A stretch of 64,000 nucleotides of DNA, taken from the NCBI GenBank assembly GCA_026018925.1, contig JAKSZU010000008.1, positions 11,325,626 through 11,389,625 of the forward strand. The letters run 5' to 3'. Shown piece by piece: positions 12,264 through 27,200 of the stretch; position 1 is the first letter of the stretch; the number at the start of each line of letters is the position of its first letter. This DNA comes from Tupaia tana. Its lineage: Eukaryota > Chordata > Mammalia > Scandentia > Tupaiidae. The translations under genes were made by a program, and so were the position numbers. The notes under the pieces were generated by a model. The model worked only from the letters and a program-made list of their open reading frames with translations, searched no databases and had not been told where the DNA came from.

Positions 12264-15200
12264 CATAGGGCACGTGCGCTCACCAGACAGACAGAGACAG
12301 AGAGACAGAAAGCGAAAAATCACCACCCAGGGGGGATGGCCACGCCGCAATCCCTTCTCTTCCATTCTCCTCTCGGGATCTTGGGCACGCACGCACACAC
12401 GCCCAGTCTGAGTTTTAAGCCACCCAGTCCAGGACGCGAACCGCGGTCGACTACGTGGGAGTCCAGCGACATAGCCATTACGCTAACTGCTGGTCCGGTA
12501 AACAGACTTTTTAATCCAGAAAAACATTTCCTAATCTCCCTGGTAATATGCAGGAAAATTTTCTGGACTCGCAGTGAAAGAAGAAAAAGAAAGAGAAAAA
12601 AAGTGAGTTCAGGGCAGCTTGATTCCCTACTATCCTGGCTTTTCTAAGAAAAGATTATTCCTCCTTTAATTCACAGGAAGCATTTCCATGTCTCTTGCAC
12701 TAAAACTCAAGTGATCTAGAGACAAAGAAGGGGATGGGGCTATTAAAGGCTGGGCATGAAACTCAAAAGCAGCTCTCCATTTCAGCTAAAATAGAGAGGC
12801 TGTTCTACAGTGCCACACTGTAGAACATTCCATGGGTTCCCCCAGCATGAAACCCTAGCTGGTCTCACACATAAGCTGGGTATTCCCTCTGTCACTTCCT
12901 CCACCCACATTCAAAAGGGGCGATGGACCAAACTGAACCTTTTTAAGACCAGCAGAAAACCTTGGTGTAGAGTGCCATCTAGTGCTAAAATAGAGGTAAT
13001 GATGATGGGCAAGGAGAATTGACCCTAAGTTGTGGGAGACCCAAGGCAAACCAGAGTTTAGGGTTCCATCTAGTGCTGAAAAGGAGGGCTGAGAGAACTG
13101 GATAATCTGCACAGGACTTCCTGGCAGACATACTTTAGGAAAATCAACAAAATCCAACTAGACAGAAAAGACTAGAATAAACACCTAATCCTCAACACAA
13201 AGCCATAAATGTACATCTATTAGAAACAAAAGCAACCAGGGAATCATGACTTTGTTCAATGGGCAAAACAAGGTTCTAGGCAACCAATCCAAACGAGAGC
13301 AATGGGTGTGACATGGAAGAACCCTGAATTCATGAGTAACTCAGGGCTGATAGGTGCCTGAAGTTTCTGCCCTCCGGCAAACTTACCCCAGAGATACAGA
13401 GTAACCTGAAAACCTTAAATAGATTAGTACCTTGAATAGATTAGACTTCTTGCTTCTCTGACTCCTCTCTTTGATGCTGTGTAGGGTGTGTTCTGAGCCC
13501 ATTCCCCATTCCAAGACCTCCCTTCTCCAATTCCCCCATAAAAGACTGTGTCCAACCCCCAGTGGGGTCCCGAGATTCAGAGTGCTAACTCCTCCATGTC
13601 TGCCGACGTAATAAACAGTTTTCCTAATCTCTCTGAGTGCTGCTTTCCCTTCCTTGGCATCTGTTTTTCTGCAACAGGTGATCTTTCAGACTAAGAATTC
13701 AAAATAATAGTTTCAGGAAATGTAACAAACTCCAAGAAAATACAGGAAAACAATTCAGGTCTTTAACAGAGAAATTTAAAGAGAGCTGGAACTAAAAACT
13801 ACAATGAAAGTACTGAAAAAATACACTAGAAAGCCTCAACAGCAGAACTGATCAAGCAGAAGAATTAAGAGAGCTAAAAAACTAATTAAAATTAGAGGTT
13901 CAGAAGAGAAAAAGAATGATAAATGAACTAAGCTTACAGGACCTATGGGACATCAAAAGAATGAATGTAAGAATTGATATGTTCAAGAAGGACTAAAACA
14001 TGACAAAGAGGTGGAAACACTATTAAATAAATAACAGAAAATTTTACAAATTTGGAGGAAGACAGTCTAGGTAGAGGAAAGTCCAAGAACATCACGCAGA
14101 TGCAACCCAAATATGACTATCTTAAGGCTTACTGTAATCATACTTTCAAAGGTCAAAGACAGTTAAAACAGTAAGAGAAAAAAAAAATACCTTACAAAGA
14201 ATGCCAGATATGTATGACAAGACTTTTTAAAAGAAATCTTGCAGCCAAGAGGGAATGAAATGCTAAGTTTAGAGAGCAAAAGGGGAAACAAACAACAAAA
14301 AAGAACCCCAAAAACCCTGCCAGCCAAGAATATTATACTCAGCAAAGCTGCCCTTCAGAAGTAGAGATAAATGTTTTCCCAAACAAGCTGAGAGATTTTT
14401 ATCAGCATCAAACCTATCCTGAAAAAAATGCTAAAGAATTTCTTTAAATGGAAAGGCTGCTAATGCATAATAAAACAAAAACAAACAAAAAATCTGAAGA
14501 TATAAAACTCAATGGTAAAAGTAAATAAACAGAAAAGTTCATAATATGCAAACACAGTAATCCTGGTGTGTGACCACTCATATCTTTAATAGAAAGACTG
14601 AAAAACAAAATTGTTAAAAATGATTATAGCTACAAGTTGTGAAGAAATAAGCAATAAAAAGTTCAAATAGCAACACCACAAAAATTCAAAATATTGGGGG
14701 ATATAGAGTTAATATGTTGAGTTTCATTTGGTTGTTTCTTTTTTCTATGTGATCAAAGTTAAGTTGCTATCAGTTTAAAATAACCTGTAACATTAACAAG
14801 ATGTTTTTCACAAGCCTCATGTAACCAAGAAGCAAAAATCTGTTGCAGACACACCATAGAAAGCAAGGAATCAAAATATACTACTAGAGAAAAATTGCTT
14901 GACCAAAAAGGAAGACAGTAAGAGCAAGAAACAATCTACAAAACAACTATTCATAACAAAATGGCAGCAATAGTTAACCTGAATTCAAATGGCTTGAATA
15001 TTCCGCTGAGAAGACAGAAGCTGAATGTATAAAAACAGTAATATCCAACTTATAAGAAATTTACCAACATGTAAAGACACACACAGAATGAAAGTGAAGA
15101 GATGGAAAAAAATATTGCAAGCAAACAGAAACCCAAAATGGTCAGGAGTAGCTACATATACATCAGATAAAACAGACTTTAAGTCAAATGCTATTAAGCT

Positions 15201-18200
15201 GTTTTTCATAAGAGGGATCATTCAGCATGAGAATAGAATTTATAGACTAAATGAACCTAGAAGACATTTACAGAGTATTTCATCCAACAGATACAGAATA
15301 TACATTCTTCTCTTCAGCATAAGGAACGTTCTACAGAGGAGATTATAAGTTAGACTAAAAAAAAAAGAAAGAAAGAAAGTCTCCAGGTGGCAGACATACT
15401 TTAGGAAAATCAACAAAACCCAAACTAGACTGGACTCCCATGTGGATGACTGCAGTCTGAGTGCCAGACCCAGAGGCTTAAAAATTCATGGAGGGTGCAT
15501 ATGCATCCATGCTCAAGATCCCGAGGAGACTGAAGGATTGGGGATTTTAATGTCTTTGTACTGACTAATGTGCATGGTATTCCTTCTGGAAAAAGAAATG
15601 TAATACACAGTAAAGTTATATGTGATTCAATGTAATATAAAGATTATGATAATAACAAATAAATTTAAAAAGTAACAATAAAAAAAAGAAATTGGGCACT
15701 ACACAAAAACATGAAAATTAAACAATAAGCTTATAAATGACCAAAGAGGTTAATGAAGAAATTAATTGAAACATTTTAAAATTTCTTTAAACAAATGAAA
15801 ATGGAAACACACCATACCAAACCTATGGGATATTAGTAAAAGCAATATTAAGATGCCAATTCATAGCAATAAATGTCTACTTAAAAAAACAGATCTCAAA
15901 TAGACAACTTAATGATGCACCTCCAGGAGCTAGAAAAGTAAGAAAAAAATAATATCAAAATTAAGAGGAAAGAAAAGATCAGAGTAGAAATAAACAAAAT
16001 TAAGAATAAAAATAAATACAAAATCAAATGAAAAAAATTTTAACATAAAAATTGACAAAGCATTAGCAGAGGTAAGAAAAAAAGGGAAACCCCCCCCCAA
16101 AAAAATTATAAATGAAAATAAGACATTACAACTCGTACCACAGAAATATAAAAGCCTATTAGGGGCTTACAACAACTTCTCACCAAATAAATTGGGAAAC
16201 CTAAAAGAAATGGGTAACTAGACACATACTACCAAAAGAAACAGAATACCTAAATAGATCAAAAACAAATATGAGATTCAATCTGTAATAAAAAGTCTTC
16301 CGGGACCAGCAGTGTAATGGCTATGTCGCTGGACTCCCATGTAGTCAACCGCAGTTCAAGTCCTGGACTCGGTGGCTTAAACTCACGCCAGGTGCGTGTG
16401 CATGTGTGCCCAAGATCCCAAGAGGGGGATGGAGGAGAAGGGATTGTGGCATGGCCATTCCCCCTGCAGGGTGATTTCTCTCTTTCTGTCTCTCTGTCTC
16501 TGTCTTTCTGGCAAGCGTACACGCCCTATAGCAAAAAACCTCTCAGCACTCCTATTCATCAGAGAACTGAAATTTCTAGCCAGAACAATTAAGCAAGCAA
16601 AATAAATAAAGGGTATCCAAGTTAGAAAGGAAAGGAGGAAGTCAAACTGTCCCTGTTTGCAGATGAATGATTTTAGAAAATCCTAAAAAATCTAACAAAA
16701 AACTTTCAAAACTTCTAAAAAATTCAGTAATATTTTTGGATGCAAAATCAGCAGAGGACCAGTTCAGTGGTGCAGCACCCACATGAAAATTGTAGGTCAG
16801 TTTCTCTGGTTGACTTTTAAATGCACCCATTCTCTAGTTGAGCTATAAATGCATCCATGATCCTAGCTGACTGAAAGACAAGAGAACTATGATGTGAGAC
16901 CCTGTTGAGAATGCTTCTCTCTCTCTCTCCATAAGAATAAACGTAAAAAAGAATAATATACAAAAATGAGTAGCATGTCTATATACCAATAATGAACAAG
17001 CTTAGAAAGAAATCAAGAAAGCAGTCCCATTTACAATAACTACAAAAGAAAATACTTAGGAATAAATTGTCAGACAAGATCTCTACAATAAAAGATCACT
17101 ACAATGAAAATTGTAAAACACTAATGAAACTGAAGAAGATACACAGAAAGAATGGAAAGATATCCCATGTTCATAGACTGTAATAATTAATATTTAAAAT
17201 ATCCTACTACCTAAAGCAATGAAAGATCACTACAATGAAACTTGTAAAACACTAATGAAACTGAAGAAGACACAAAAATAACAGAAATATGTACCATGTT
17301 CACTGACTGGAATAAATGGCATTTAAAATATCTATACTACTCAAAGCAAATTATAAAATCAGTGTAATCCTTATCAAAATAACACTCTTCATAGAAATGG
17401 GGAAAAATTATGTAACATAATGTTAATTTTATTAATAGTTCTGTCCTTCACTATCAGCACAAAAATACCTGAAAAGTCAAAGTAATTCTGAACAAAAAAG
17501 GAAGTATTGCACTACAGAACTTCAAAACATACCACAAAGTTACAATAATCAATACAGCATGATTCTGGCATAAAAGTAGACACAAAGACCAGTGGAACAA
17601 AACAGAGAATTCAAAAATAAAACTATGCATTGACAACCAACTGATTTTCAGCAAAGACACGAGGAATATTCACTGGGAAAAGGAAAATCACTTCAACAAA
17701 GGGTACTGAGAAAATTGAATATCCATATGTGAGTGAAAGGACCTGAACCCTAGCTCTCACTATATACACAAATCAACACAAAATATATTAAAGACTTAAG
17801 ACTCAAAACTCAGAAACTTCTAGAAGAAAACAGAAAAACACTTCAGGACACTGATCTGGGCAAAAAAAATTTGAATAATACCTCATAAACACAGGCAACA
17901 AAAGCAAAAGTAGATAAATGGGATTACATCAAAATAGAAGGTTTCTGCACAGCAAAGGAAATAATTGATAGAATAAAGAGAAAACCTATAGAATGAGAGA
18001 AAATATTTACAAACAATTGAAAAGAGATAAACATGAAGAATATATAAGGAATCAAAGAACTCAACACCAAAGACAAAAACAAATAACTCAACTTAGAAGT
18101 AGGCAATTGATCTAGAGACTTTTCTCAAAAGACAACATACAAATGGCCAAAAGTACATGAGAAAATGGTCAATATCACTAATCATTAGAGAAACTACAAA

Positions 18201-21200
18201 TCAAAACCATGATATTAATTCACCCCAATCAGAATAGCTATTATAAAAACAAAACAAAACAAAACAAAATAAAAAACAACGTAATAAATGCTGGAGACAA
18301 TACAGAGAAAAAAGAACTTATATACTGTTAGAGGGAATGTAAACTAGTATAACCATTATGAAAAACAGTGTAATTCCACCACTATAATTCTTTTTCTTTA
18401 CTGATATATCCAAAGGAAAAGAAATCACTATGTATACCTTCACTCTCAGCACTATTCACAATAGTTAAGATATGGAATCAATCTAAGTGTCCAAGAACTG
18501 ATGAATACATAAAGAATATGTGGTAAATACATACAAAGAAGATTATTCAACCACACAAACTGAAGTCCTGTCATCTATGGCAACATGGATCAATCTGTGG
18601 AACATTATGCTAAGTGAAAAAAATCCAGGCACAGAAAAACACACTATCAGTGTAGAGAAGCTAAAAAAACTAGATCTCAATGAAAAAAGCAGAAAAGAGA
18701 TTAGCAGAGGCTAAGACGGGTATAAAATTGGGAGAAATTGGTTAACAAATATGAAATTACAGTTAGATATGATTCCATTGCACAGTATATAGTCTATACT
18801 TATATGCATACTTCAAGGTAACTAAGACCAGACTTTTAATATTCCCAACACAAAGAAATGTTGAACGTACAAGGAAATGGAGATGCTAATTACTCTGCAT
18901 CATTACATACTATTTTCATATATCAAAAAAAATCACACTGCATCCCACAAAAACGTAGAAGTTATTATTTATAAGTTAACTTAAAAAGGGGAAGGCAAAA
19001 GTTCTAGAATAAAAGAACTTAATAGCTAAACAACAAAAATAAATGTTTGTCACTTGACTGGATTATGGTTTGAAGTAATTAACTGTAAAACCTACTATAG
19101 GAATAATGGGAAAATGTGACTATGGGATGATAATGGGAAATAGTTGTTAATTTTATTAATAGTTCTGTTCTTGTATAGAAAAATGTTCTTACTTTTCAGA
19201 GATGCATACTGAAGTGTATAGGAATAAAAAATTATGATCCTTTTAATTTTCTTTACATATACAGATCAAAAAAAAGAAAAATACATAAAAATTTTATTGA
19301 GTGCTATATTGTGATGCAGTAGTCATTATTACTTTATGCTTGTTTGAAATTATTCATAATTTAAGTTAAAAACTATAAGAAAGTGAGGATAAAGCAATAA
19401 GAATTCTTTAAATTTTTAAATTTATATATTTATTATTAACTTGTCAGAGGGTACATGTATTTGTCAGAGAGACAGAGAAAGAGGGAGAGAAAGCATCCCT
19501 AATAGGGTGTAATCATGCTATAATCCCTTCTCTATTTCTTTATCTTGTCAGGATGTTGGGCACACACCCATGGCTGGTATATTTTCCAAGCCACTGGGGC
19601 TGGGATTTGAACTGCATGACCTGCTATGTGGGATCTGGTCCCCTTAACCACTAGGCCAAGGGACTGGCCCTCTCTATATTCTTTTCATAAATGTTCAATA
19701 AACATGTCTTTACCAAGAAGTGAATTTACAAGACTCTATCACTAGAGGTCAGTATTGTATAAGAGAATAAAGATAGCATTTCTCAGTAGATAACTACCAG
19801 AATGATTTTAGGTAAGAATTACTAACTTAATATTTTTTTAAAAGTACTTCATGTGTTCATCTGCAACACTTAAGTGAATACAATTATTCCAAGTGACTTA
19901 AAAATACAGTAGGTACTTAAATAATATAAATGATTGATGAGAAGGTAAAAGTGATAAAACAGCAGCTAGAGAATGTTTATTGCACCTATAAAATATATAA
20001 AAGCCCAGAAGGAAATAAAAAATGATAAGTACTTTGCTACGCAGACTTCAGACATTATAACTTATTTTTACTATCTATAAATTGCCAGAGTGAATATCCT
20101 ACACTTACTTATTTATATAATTATACTAACTTCATTAAAATACTATTTAAATATCTCTTATATCTACAGATTTTAAATTCAAGGAATTAATTCTGACTAA
20201 GTCTGATGAGAAATTTGATTCTCCAGGAATTTTACGTAAATCAATGTACTACACCATTTTCATATTAGCTCCATAATTCCTAACATTTGTATAGTGTTTA
20301 ACAGATACAGTATATTTAATATTATCTCATTTGAACCTTTTGATGACTTTATAAGACAAGGAATGTTACTGCTATTATACCTATTTTTTAACTAGATGAG
20401 AAAATGAGTTTATCAGCTCATATCATAGAAACCACGTAAACATTTAGCATATTACAGTTTATGAAGTGCTTTGACATAAATTCTTTCCATTCCAAAATAA
20501 GTCTGGAAAGAATGACACTAGATTAACTGAGTGACCTTGAAAGATAAATGAAACTTTTTTTTTTTTGAGAGGTTTTTTGCTATAGGGTGCGTACGCTTGC
20601 CAGAAAGACAGTGACAGAGAGAAAGAAAGAGAGAAATCACCCCCCAGGGGGGATGGCTGTGCCACAATCTAGTTTCCTCCATTCCCCTCTTGGGATCTTG
20701 GGTACGCACGCACACGCGCCCAGCCTGAGTTTAAGCCGCTGGGTCCAGGACTCGAACAGCAGTCGACTACATGGGAGTCCAGCGACATAGCTGTTATGCT
20801 AATTGTTGGTCCCAGGAATAAATGAAACTTCTGAGTTTGACTTTCTCATCTCTAAGTGGGAGTATCAATTTACACAACTGTAAGAGAAGTTCTCATGGAC
20901 TGTCGTAAGTATAGCAGTACTACTAAGTTGTACTCCACTATCCAATTTTCCCATTTTCCCACAGAATCCCAGCATTTTAGTTTCAATGGCCATTCAATAT
21001 AAAGACTGTATTTCTTACCTCCCTTGCGACTGGGTTCTAGCTATGTTTTGATCAACTGAATATGACCCCAAGTGATGCAGATAGCCTAGAGGCCAAACCT
21101 GTAGTGGGTAATAACCTCTTTCACATTTGGTGGAATATGGATGAAGGGGTGAACATCCTCAACCATTCAGTGAGGCATCACAAATAATCGCACGGCAAAG

Positions 21201-24200
21201 CAGCAGAAGAGACTGGCACACCTAGTACCAGGGAGCTGCCATGGCAGCCCTACATTTACACACCATTTCTCAGAGGAGAGGGAAACAAACTACTCTGTTC
21301 CATCTCCTAAATTTTGGTATAATTTACAGCAGCCTAAATTAACAGCCTAACCTGCATCAACTAATTCAGTAAGAATTAAAGAAAGTATGTGAAAATAACC
21401 CATAAACCATAAAGCAATTACGTATCTTAAGGAACACTATCACTGCAATGGCATAAGCCTTTTGTAGCTTATCAAACAGTACATTTTAAAAATGATTCAA
21501 ATTATTGGGGCCAGCAGATTGTGTAGTGGTTAAGGCACTGGACTCCCATGTGGCTGATCATAGTTCAAGGCCCAGGCCCAGTAGCTTGAAAACTCACACC
21601 AGGTACATGTGTGTGAACGCCCAAAATCCTGAGAGGAGAATGGAGAAGGGACTGCAGTGTGGCCCTCCCCACTGGGAGATGATTCTTGCTTTCTCTCTCT
21701 GTCTCCCTGGTGAACACATGGGACCTACAGCAAAAAACTTCTCTCACCAAAAAAAAAAAAAAAAAAGATATGAATTAGGAAGAGGAGGCAAAAATTCAGA
21801 TAGAATTTGATTTTGAAATGCAGAGCCAACATCCAAATATATGTTTAGCCTGTCTTAGAGCAGCTGTAATTTGGGATCCATGAGTATTCAGGAAAGCAAA
21901 TAAATAACTGTAGACTAATTAAAAATTATTTTTCTGTTTCTCCCCACTTGACAGCCAGCCCTTTTGTGCAGGGTCAGCCACACCCCTGAGACACAATGGA
22001 GACAGGTCAGATAAGTTACAGAGTTGGATGGGACACCTCATGTATTTGCTTCCTTGGACTGCCACAACAAACGATGACAAATTTGGTGGCTTACAACAAA
22101 ATCACTTTATATTTTCCTAGTTCTGAAGGCCAGCAACCTGAAATCAAGGCGATGGCAAGGTTGCTTCTTTCTGGAGGCTCTGAGGGAAAATCAATGCTAT
22201 GCCTCTCTCAGCTTTTGATGGCTGCTGGCAATTTTTACCTTATTAAAGGCATCATTCCAATAGCTTCCTCCACTTTCACATTGTCTCATCCCACATGTGT
22301 CTGTATCCTTTCTGTTTCTTCTTCTTCTTTTTTTTTTTTTTTGCTATAAGGCGTATGCACTCACCAGATAAAGAGAGAGACACAGAAAGTGAGAAATCAC
22401 ACCCCAGGGAGGATGGCCATGCCACAACCCCTTCTCCTCTCAGGATCTTGGGCACGCACGCACACGCGCCCGGAGTGAGTTCTTTTTAAGCCACCAGGTC
22501 CAGGACGCAAACCGCAGTTGAATACATGGGAGTCTAGCAACATAGCCATTACGCTAACTGCTGGTCCCTCCTTTCTGTTTCTTACAAAGACAAATTCATT
22601 GGTTTTAGGGCCTACTCTAGTTCAGCGTGGTCTTGACACCTACCTTAACTTTCTGCGTTGTTAAGGGTTGAACTGTGTCCCCCAAAAGGCTATGCTGAAA
22701 TTTTAACCCAGTATCTCAATATTTGACCTTATGCAGAAACCGGGGTAATGCAGATTTAAATGGTTAAGATGAGGTCATACTGAGAAGGGTAGGCTCTTAA
22801 TCCAATATGGCTGGTGTCTGTATAAGAGAAAAAGACACACACAGGCACACACACACAGGGAGAATGCCATGTGACAATGGAGGCAGAGATTGGCGTGATG
22901 TATTTACAAACCAAAGAACACTAAGGACTATAGGCAAACTACCAAGAACAAAAACTTGGAAGGATTATCCCTTAGAGATTTCAGAGAGAGAGTATGGCTC
23001 TGCCTACCTCTTGATTTTTGGACCTCTAACCTTCAGGATTATGAGAAAATAGTTTGTGGGTTTTTATTACAGCAGCTCTGGGAAACTAATACTGAGGTGG
23101 ACATGAATTTAATTTTTGGATCTCTAGTCTCCAGGACTGTGTAAGACACAGTTTGTGGAGTTTTACTATAGCCTAACATAGAGGTGGATATGAATTTGGG
23201 GAGGACATTATTCAACCCACTACACTTGATCATTAGGGCTGTCTTCAACACTAACAATTGTTAACTATTAAGAACTTTGTCCTGTTTTTTAATAGAGATT
23301 TTTGCTATAAAGCACGTGCGCTCACTGGAGAGACAGAGACAGAAAGTGAGAAATCCCCTAGTGGGGATGGCCATGCCACAATCCCTTCTCTTCCATTCTC
23401 CTCTCAGGACCTTGGGCATGCTGCTCATGTACCTGGCATGAGTTTCAAGCTGCCAGGTCCGGTACTTGAACTGTGATTGACTATGTGGGAGTCCAGCGAA
23501 GTAAGCTTTGTGCCATCTGCTGGTGCCAGAACTTTGTCATCTTATGAAAAGAGTAAAGCCAAGGGTCATAATCTTTGCCCTATGCTGTTGATAGGAGTTA
23601 TCAATTAGAAGTATGACAATTCCCTGCAAACTGTCAGCAATGCTCTTCATACAACTGTTTCCCTCCCCACTGTGACCATCATCCTCATCATCGCTTCTAC
23701 TCAAAGGCCACAGTTAGCCTCCCTGGCAAAGAGCAGAGTAATGGCTGCAGTGATACCAAATGCCAACCTGGCATCCACGACCACTGGCAGGGCTACAGGT
23801 AAGGTCACTCCTGAGCTGAAAGGGAAGCTCAGGGGTTGGCATGGCCTTCCACACCCTCACCTAATATTGGGTTGTCAGTAATGTCATGGCACATTTTTGC
23901 ATAGAAAAAAACATCATGACTTTCCTGACAACCTATTACATCCAAGATGTATTTAATCTGTCATCTAAGGAGCTAACAAAAATGACTGGATTGAGAAGGT
24001 GGGGGAGCAGGGTTCTGAGAGAGCTCTGAAGAGCTTGATACCCAAGGTTCTGTCTGACTCCTGAGACTTTTACAGTGGTACCCACTCCTCCATTTTTGAT
24101 GCAAGGTGGCACTATCTCTAACTACCATATCAAGTTTATTTCCCCATATGAAAACAGACTTGTCTAAAGCAACTACACAATAGATCTCAGACTCTACATA

Positions 24201-27200
24201 AAATCCATGATATAAGCCTTGGACCTGACCTCTAGCAACAGCTTGAAAAAAACAGAGAGGATCTCAGATGCAAGGGAGTCTGGGCCCAATGGTACCCTAT
24301 AATGTGCTAAGAATCTCATTTCCATTCAGCAGGGTCTATTCTATTTTATTTTAGTGAGACTTTTGTTTTTGCTATAGGGCACGTACACTCACCAGAGAGA
24401 CAGAAAGCAAGAAATCATCCCCAAGGGGGCATGACCACACCACAATCCCTTTCCCTCCATTCTCCTCTTGGGACATACATGCACATGCTCCTGGCATGAG
24501 TTTTAAGCCACCAGCTCCAGGACTTAAACCGCGGTTGAGTACGTGAAAGTCCACCAAGGTAACCATAAACGCCATCTGCTGGTCCCAGCAGTATCTATTC
24601 TTAAAGATAGTTTAAAAAACCTTGCTTTGTCATGTATTATTAGTACCAACCATGAAGTCCTCACTGTATCTAGTGAAGAGGTGAGGCAGGGTAGGGGAGT
24701 GACTTCAATAATTAGAGTTGTGATGAGATACCGAGACAATATTACAAGCACTATAGAGAATGTATTCAATAACATTAACTCTTGAAAGCTCTGGCATATT
24801 TCTTACCTGTATATTCAGAAAATGGCTTATGTATAACTCCTAGCACAGGTTTACCATTTACAGCCACACACACCATAGTAGTGACATACTTTCGAAGATC
24901 CTCTGAGGGAAAAAAAAAAAAAAAAAAACACACAGTTGTCAGAGTAATGTGTATAAATTCAGGATACAATATTACACTTTATTTCAAATTAAAAATGTGT
25001 GTGAATGAAACATCTTTCTAAGACAACAATCCTCTCAAGTAAAGAGTCCAGGAGTAAGAACCAGTTTAAGAGAGTAGATAAGAGTTATGGTTCTACAGGC
25101 AGACTATCTGGGTTATTCTCTTGGCCCACCATTTCACTAGCTACATGTCTCTGAACAAATTACTTAAGTTTAGTTTCTTCATCTATATAATACATATAGA
25201 ATAATTCAGTATCCATCTTTAGGTATAGATTAACTTAATTTTAAGATTAAATTTAAAAATCAAGTTTAGGTGCCTAATAGTCCCTGCACAAGGGATGTGC
25301 AGAGTAAATGTAAATCATCATTATATGATCAGGAAAATTTAAGTTTAGGGAAAACAGTGTAAGCAAACTCCTCGATATTCCATATTTCTATTATGTACTC
25401 CTATGAAATATTATATCACAACGGTAGTTACTCTTAGATAGATATATACACTAGTATCCTCTCTCTATTGAGCATCTATTATGGTTCAAGTTCAGTACAT
25501 ATGCACTAGACTACAAAGGTGAAAAATTACAAACTCCCACATTCAGGGAGCTTTTTATCCATCTAGCAAGACAACTAGATCAACAAATATCATAATGGGT
25601 TGTCAGGAAAGTCAAGATTCATTTTTGCATAGAAAAACAGAGAAATACATCGTGACTTTTCTGACAACCTAATATATACCAAGAGAAGTACAAAAGCAGG
25701 TATTAGTTATTGCTGGGTTAAAAAAAAAAACAACAACAACAACAAACAAACCAAAAAAAACAGGCCTGAGAGGGTCCACAGAAATGGAATCTGGTAGGAC
25801 TAGGTGAGAGGCCAGGAATAGGGGAGGGAGTCTGTGTGTGTGTGTGGCGGGGGGGTGTGGACAGACTTTGCCTTTGGATAACTAACTGCTCTCTGGATAC
25901 CTAGGGTTTACTATTTTGGATAACTAATCACTCTCTGGATACCTAGGGTTTACTATTTTGGATAACTAACTGCTCTCTGGATACCTAGGGTTTACTATTT
26001 TGGATAACTAATCACTCTCTGGATACCTAGGGTTTACTATTTTGGATAACTAACTGCTCTCTGGGTACCTAGGGTTTACTATTTTGGATAACTAATCACT
26101 CTCTGGATACCTAGGGTTTACTATTTTGAATTCCAAGGGGAGAGGAATATGCAATAAAACCTGAAGTTTGGAATGTCCCAAATCAATATTATATTCTGGT
26201 TAAATAAATGTCCTCAACAACAGATGTCCATAGGATCCATCTTGCTACTGTTGTTAAAAACAATCCCTCACGGAAGGATCAGTGAGCCACTGATTCTTAG
26301 TGGGCTACTACTGTCCCTTACAGGAGATATAAAGTTGAGAATTGCTGATCCAGTAAAAATGTTCTGTACAATGTTGTATTAATTCAGCTTTTATCTTAAA
26401 ATCTAAATTGAAATGTCAAAGGATCCACCACCATGTATATACCACCTACCTTGTTTCTGATTCTGATACAAAATGGCAATCTAAAGTTTGAGAGCAATTT
26501 AAAAATTACCCGTATATTCCTGCGTAGCATCAAGTGGGTCAATCCAGACAGTAACACTTTCTGCTGGCACTTCTTTAGGGGTAGATATTTCCTTCAGGAT
26601 ATCCTCAGGAATCTTATGATCCCATAAGATAACCTCCTGATCAGTTGCATCCACATGTTCCTCAGTATTTATCTGCGTAGAAAATAGTTGACCATTAAAA
26701 AAAAAAAAATCACTATTTGATGAAATGCAAAAAAAAAAAATTCAGACAAAAACCATATAAACTGTAAATAATCCTTATTTTCACTCATTTCAAGAGATCT
26801 CACTACAGAAGAGAATATATTATAAAAAAAAAAATCCCAGTGACATCGTGTCTTTATACTTTCAAATCTAATATCCACGCTTAATTTGTTGGCTAAGCAA
26901 ATCAGAGAGCACAAATACAGAGACATATACAAGAATTAAGCATCAAAGTTTGAAAGAAGCTACTTAAAGTTTGATGATGATTTAAGAAAAATAACAGCTC
27001 TCAAGTTTGAAAACAGATGATATTCTGGAACACTGATCACAAACAACTAGAATTAGAAGATATAAGCCACTAGAGTCAGGAGAAAAATGACAATGGTCTT
27101 AAAAGCAACATGTCATAAAAATAGGGAATTATGAATGGAAAGAGACAAAATGTTCTAGTAAAGTGATCACCCAAAATATACAGCAGTCCTCCTTATCTAC

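Larger units (their letters stand above)
13690..18990 (+). mobile_element. Old, decayed L1 element (ORF1 3' part, ORF2, 3' UTR)
   Basis: In order: the ORF1/inter-ORF region (about 13690-14400, with 'tgccagccaagaatattata'), endonuclease-type ORF2 (14950-15370), middle ORF2 (15680-16260), reverse-transcriptase remnants (16545-16740 and 16955-17700), and the 3' region (18450-18990, with 'aacattatgctaagtgaaa'). Frames are full of stops, and part of ORF2 is missing around the SINE at 16301. It is interrupted by three SINEs and carries a 131-bp tandem duplication. Confidence 0.8.

Noticed and set aside
13690-18990. Active L1
   Set aside because: All ORF1/ORF2 frames are broken and segments are missing; no L1 in the window can be autonomous.
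25876-26127. CRISPR-like array
   Set aside because: Units are contiguous with no unique spacers; mammalian DNA; it is a minisatellite.
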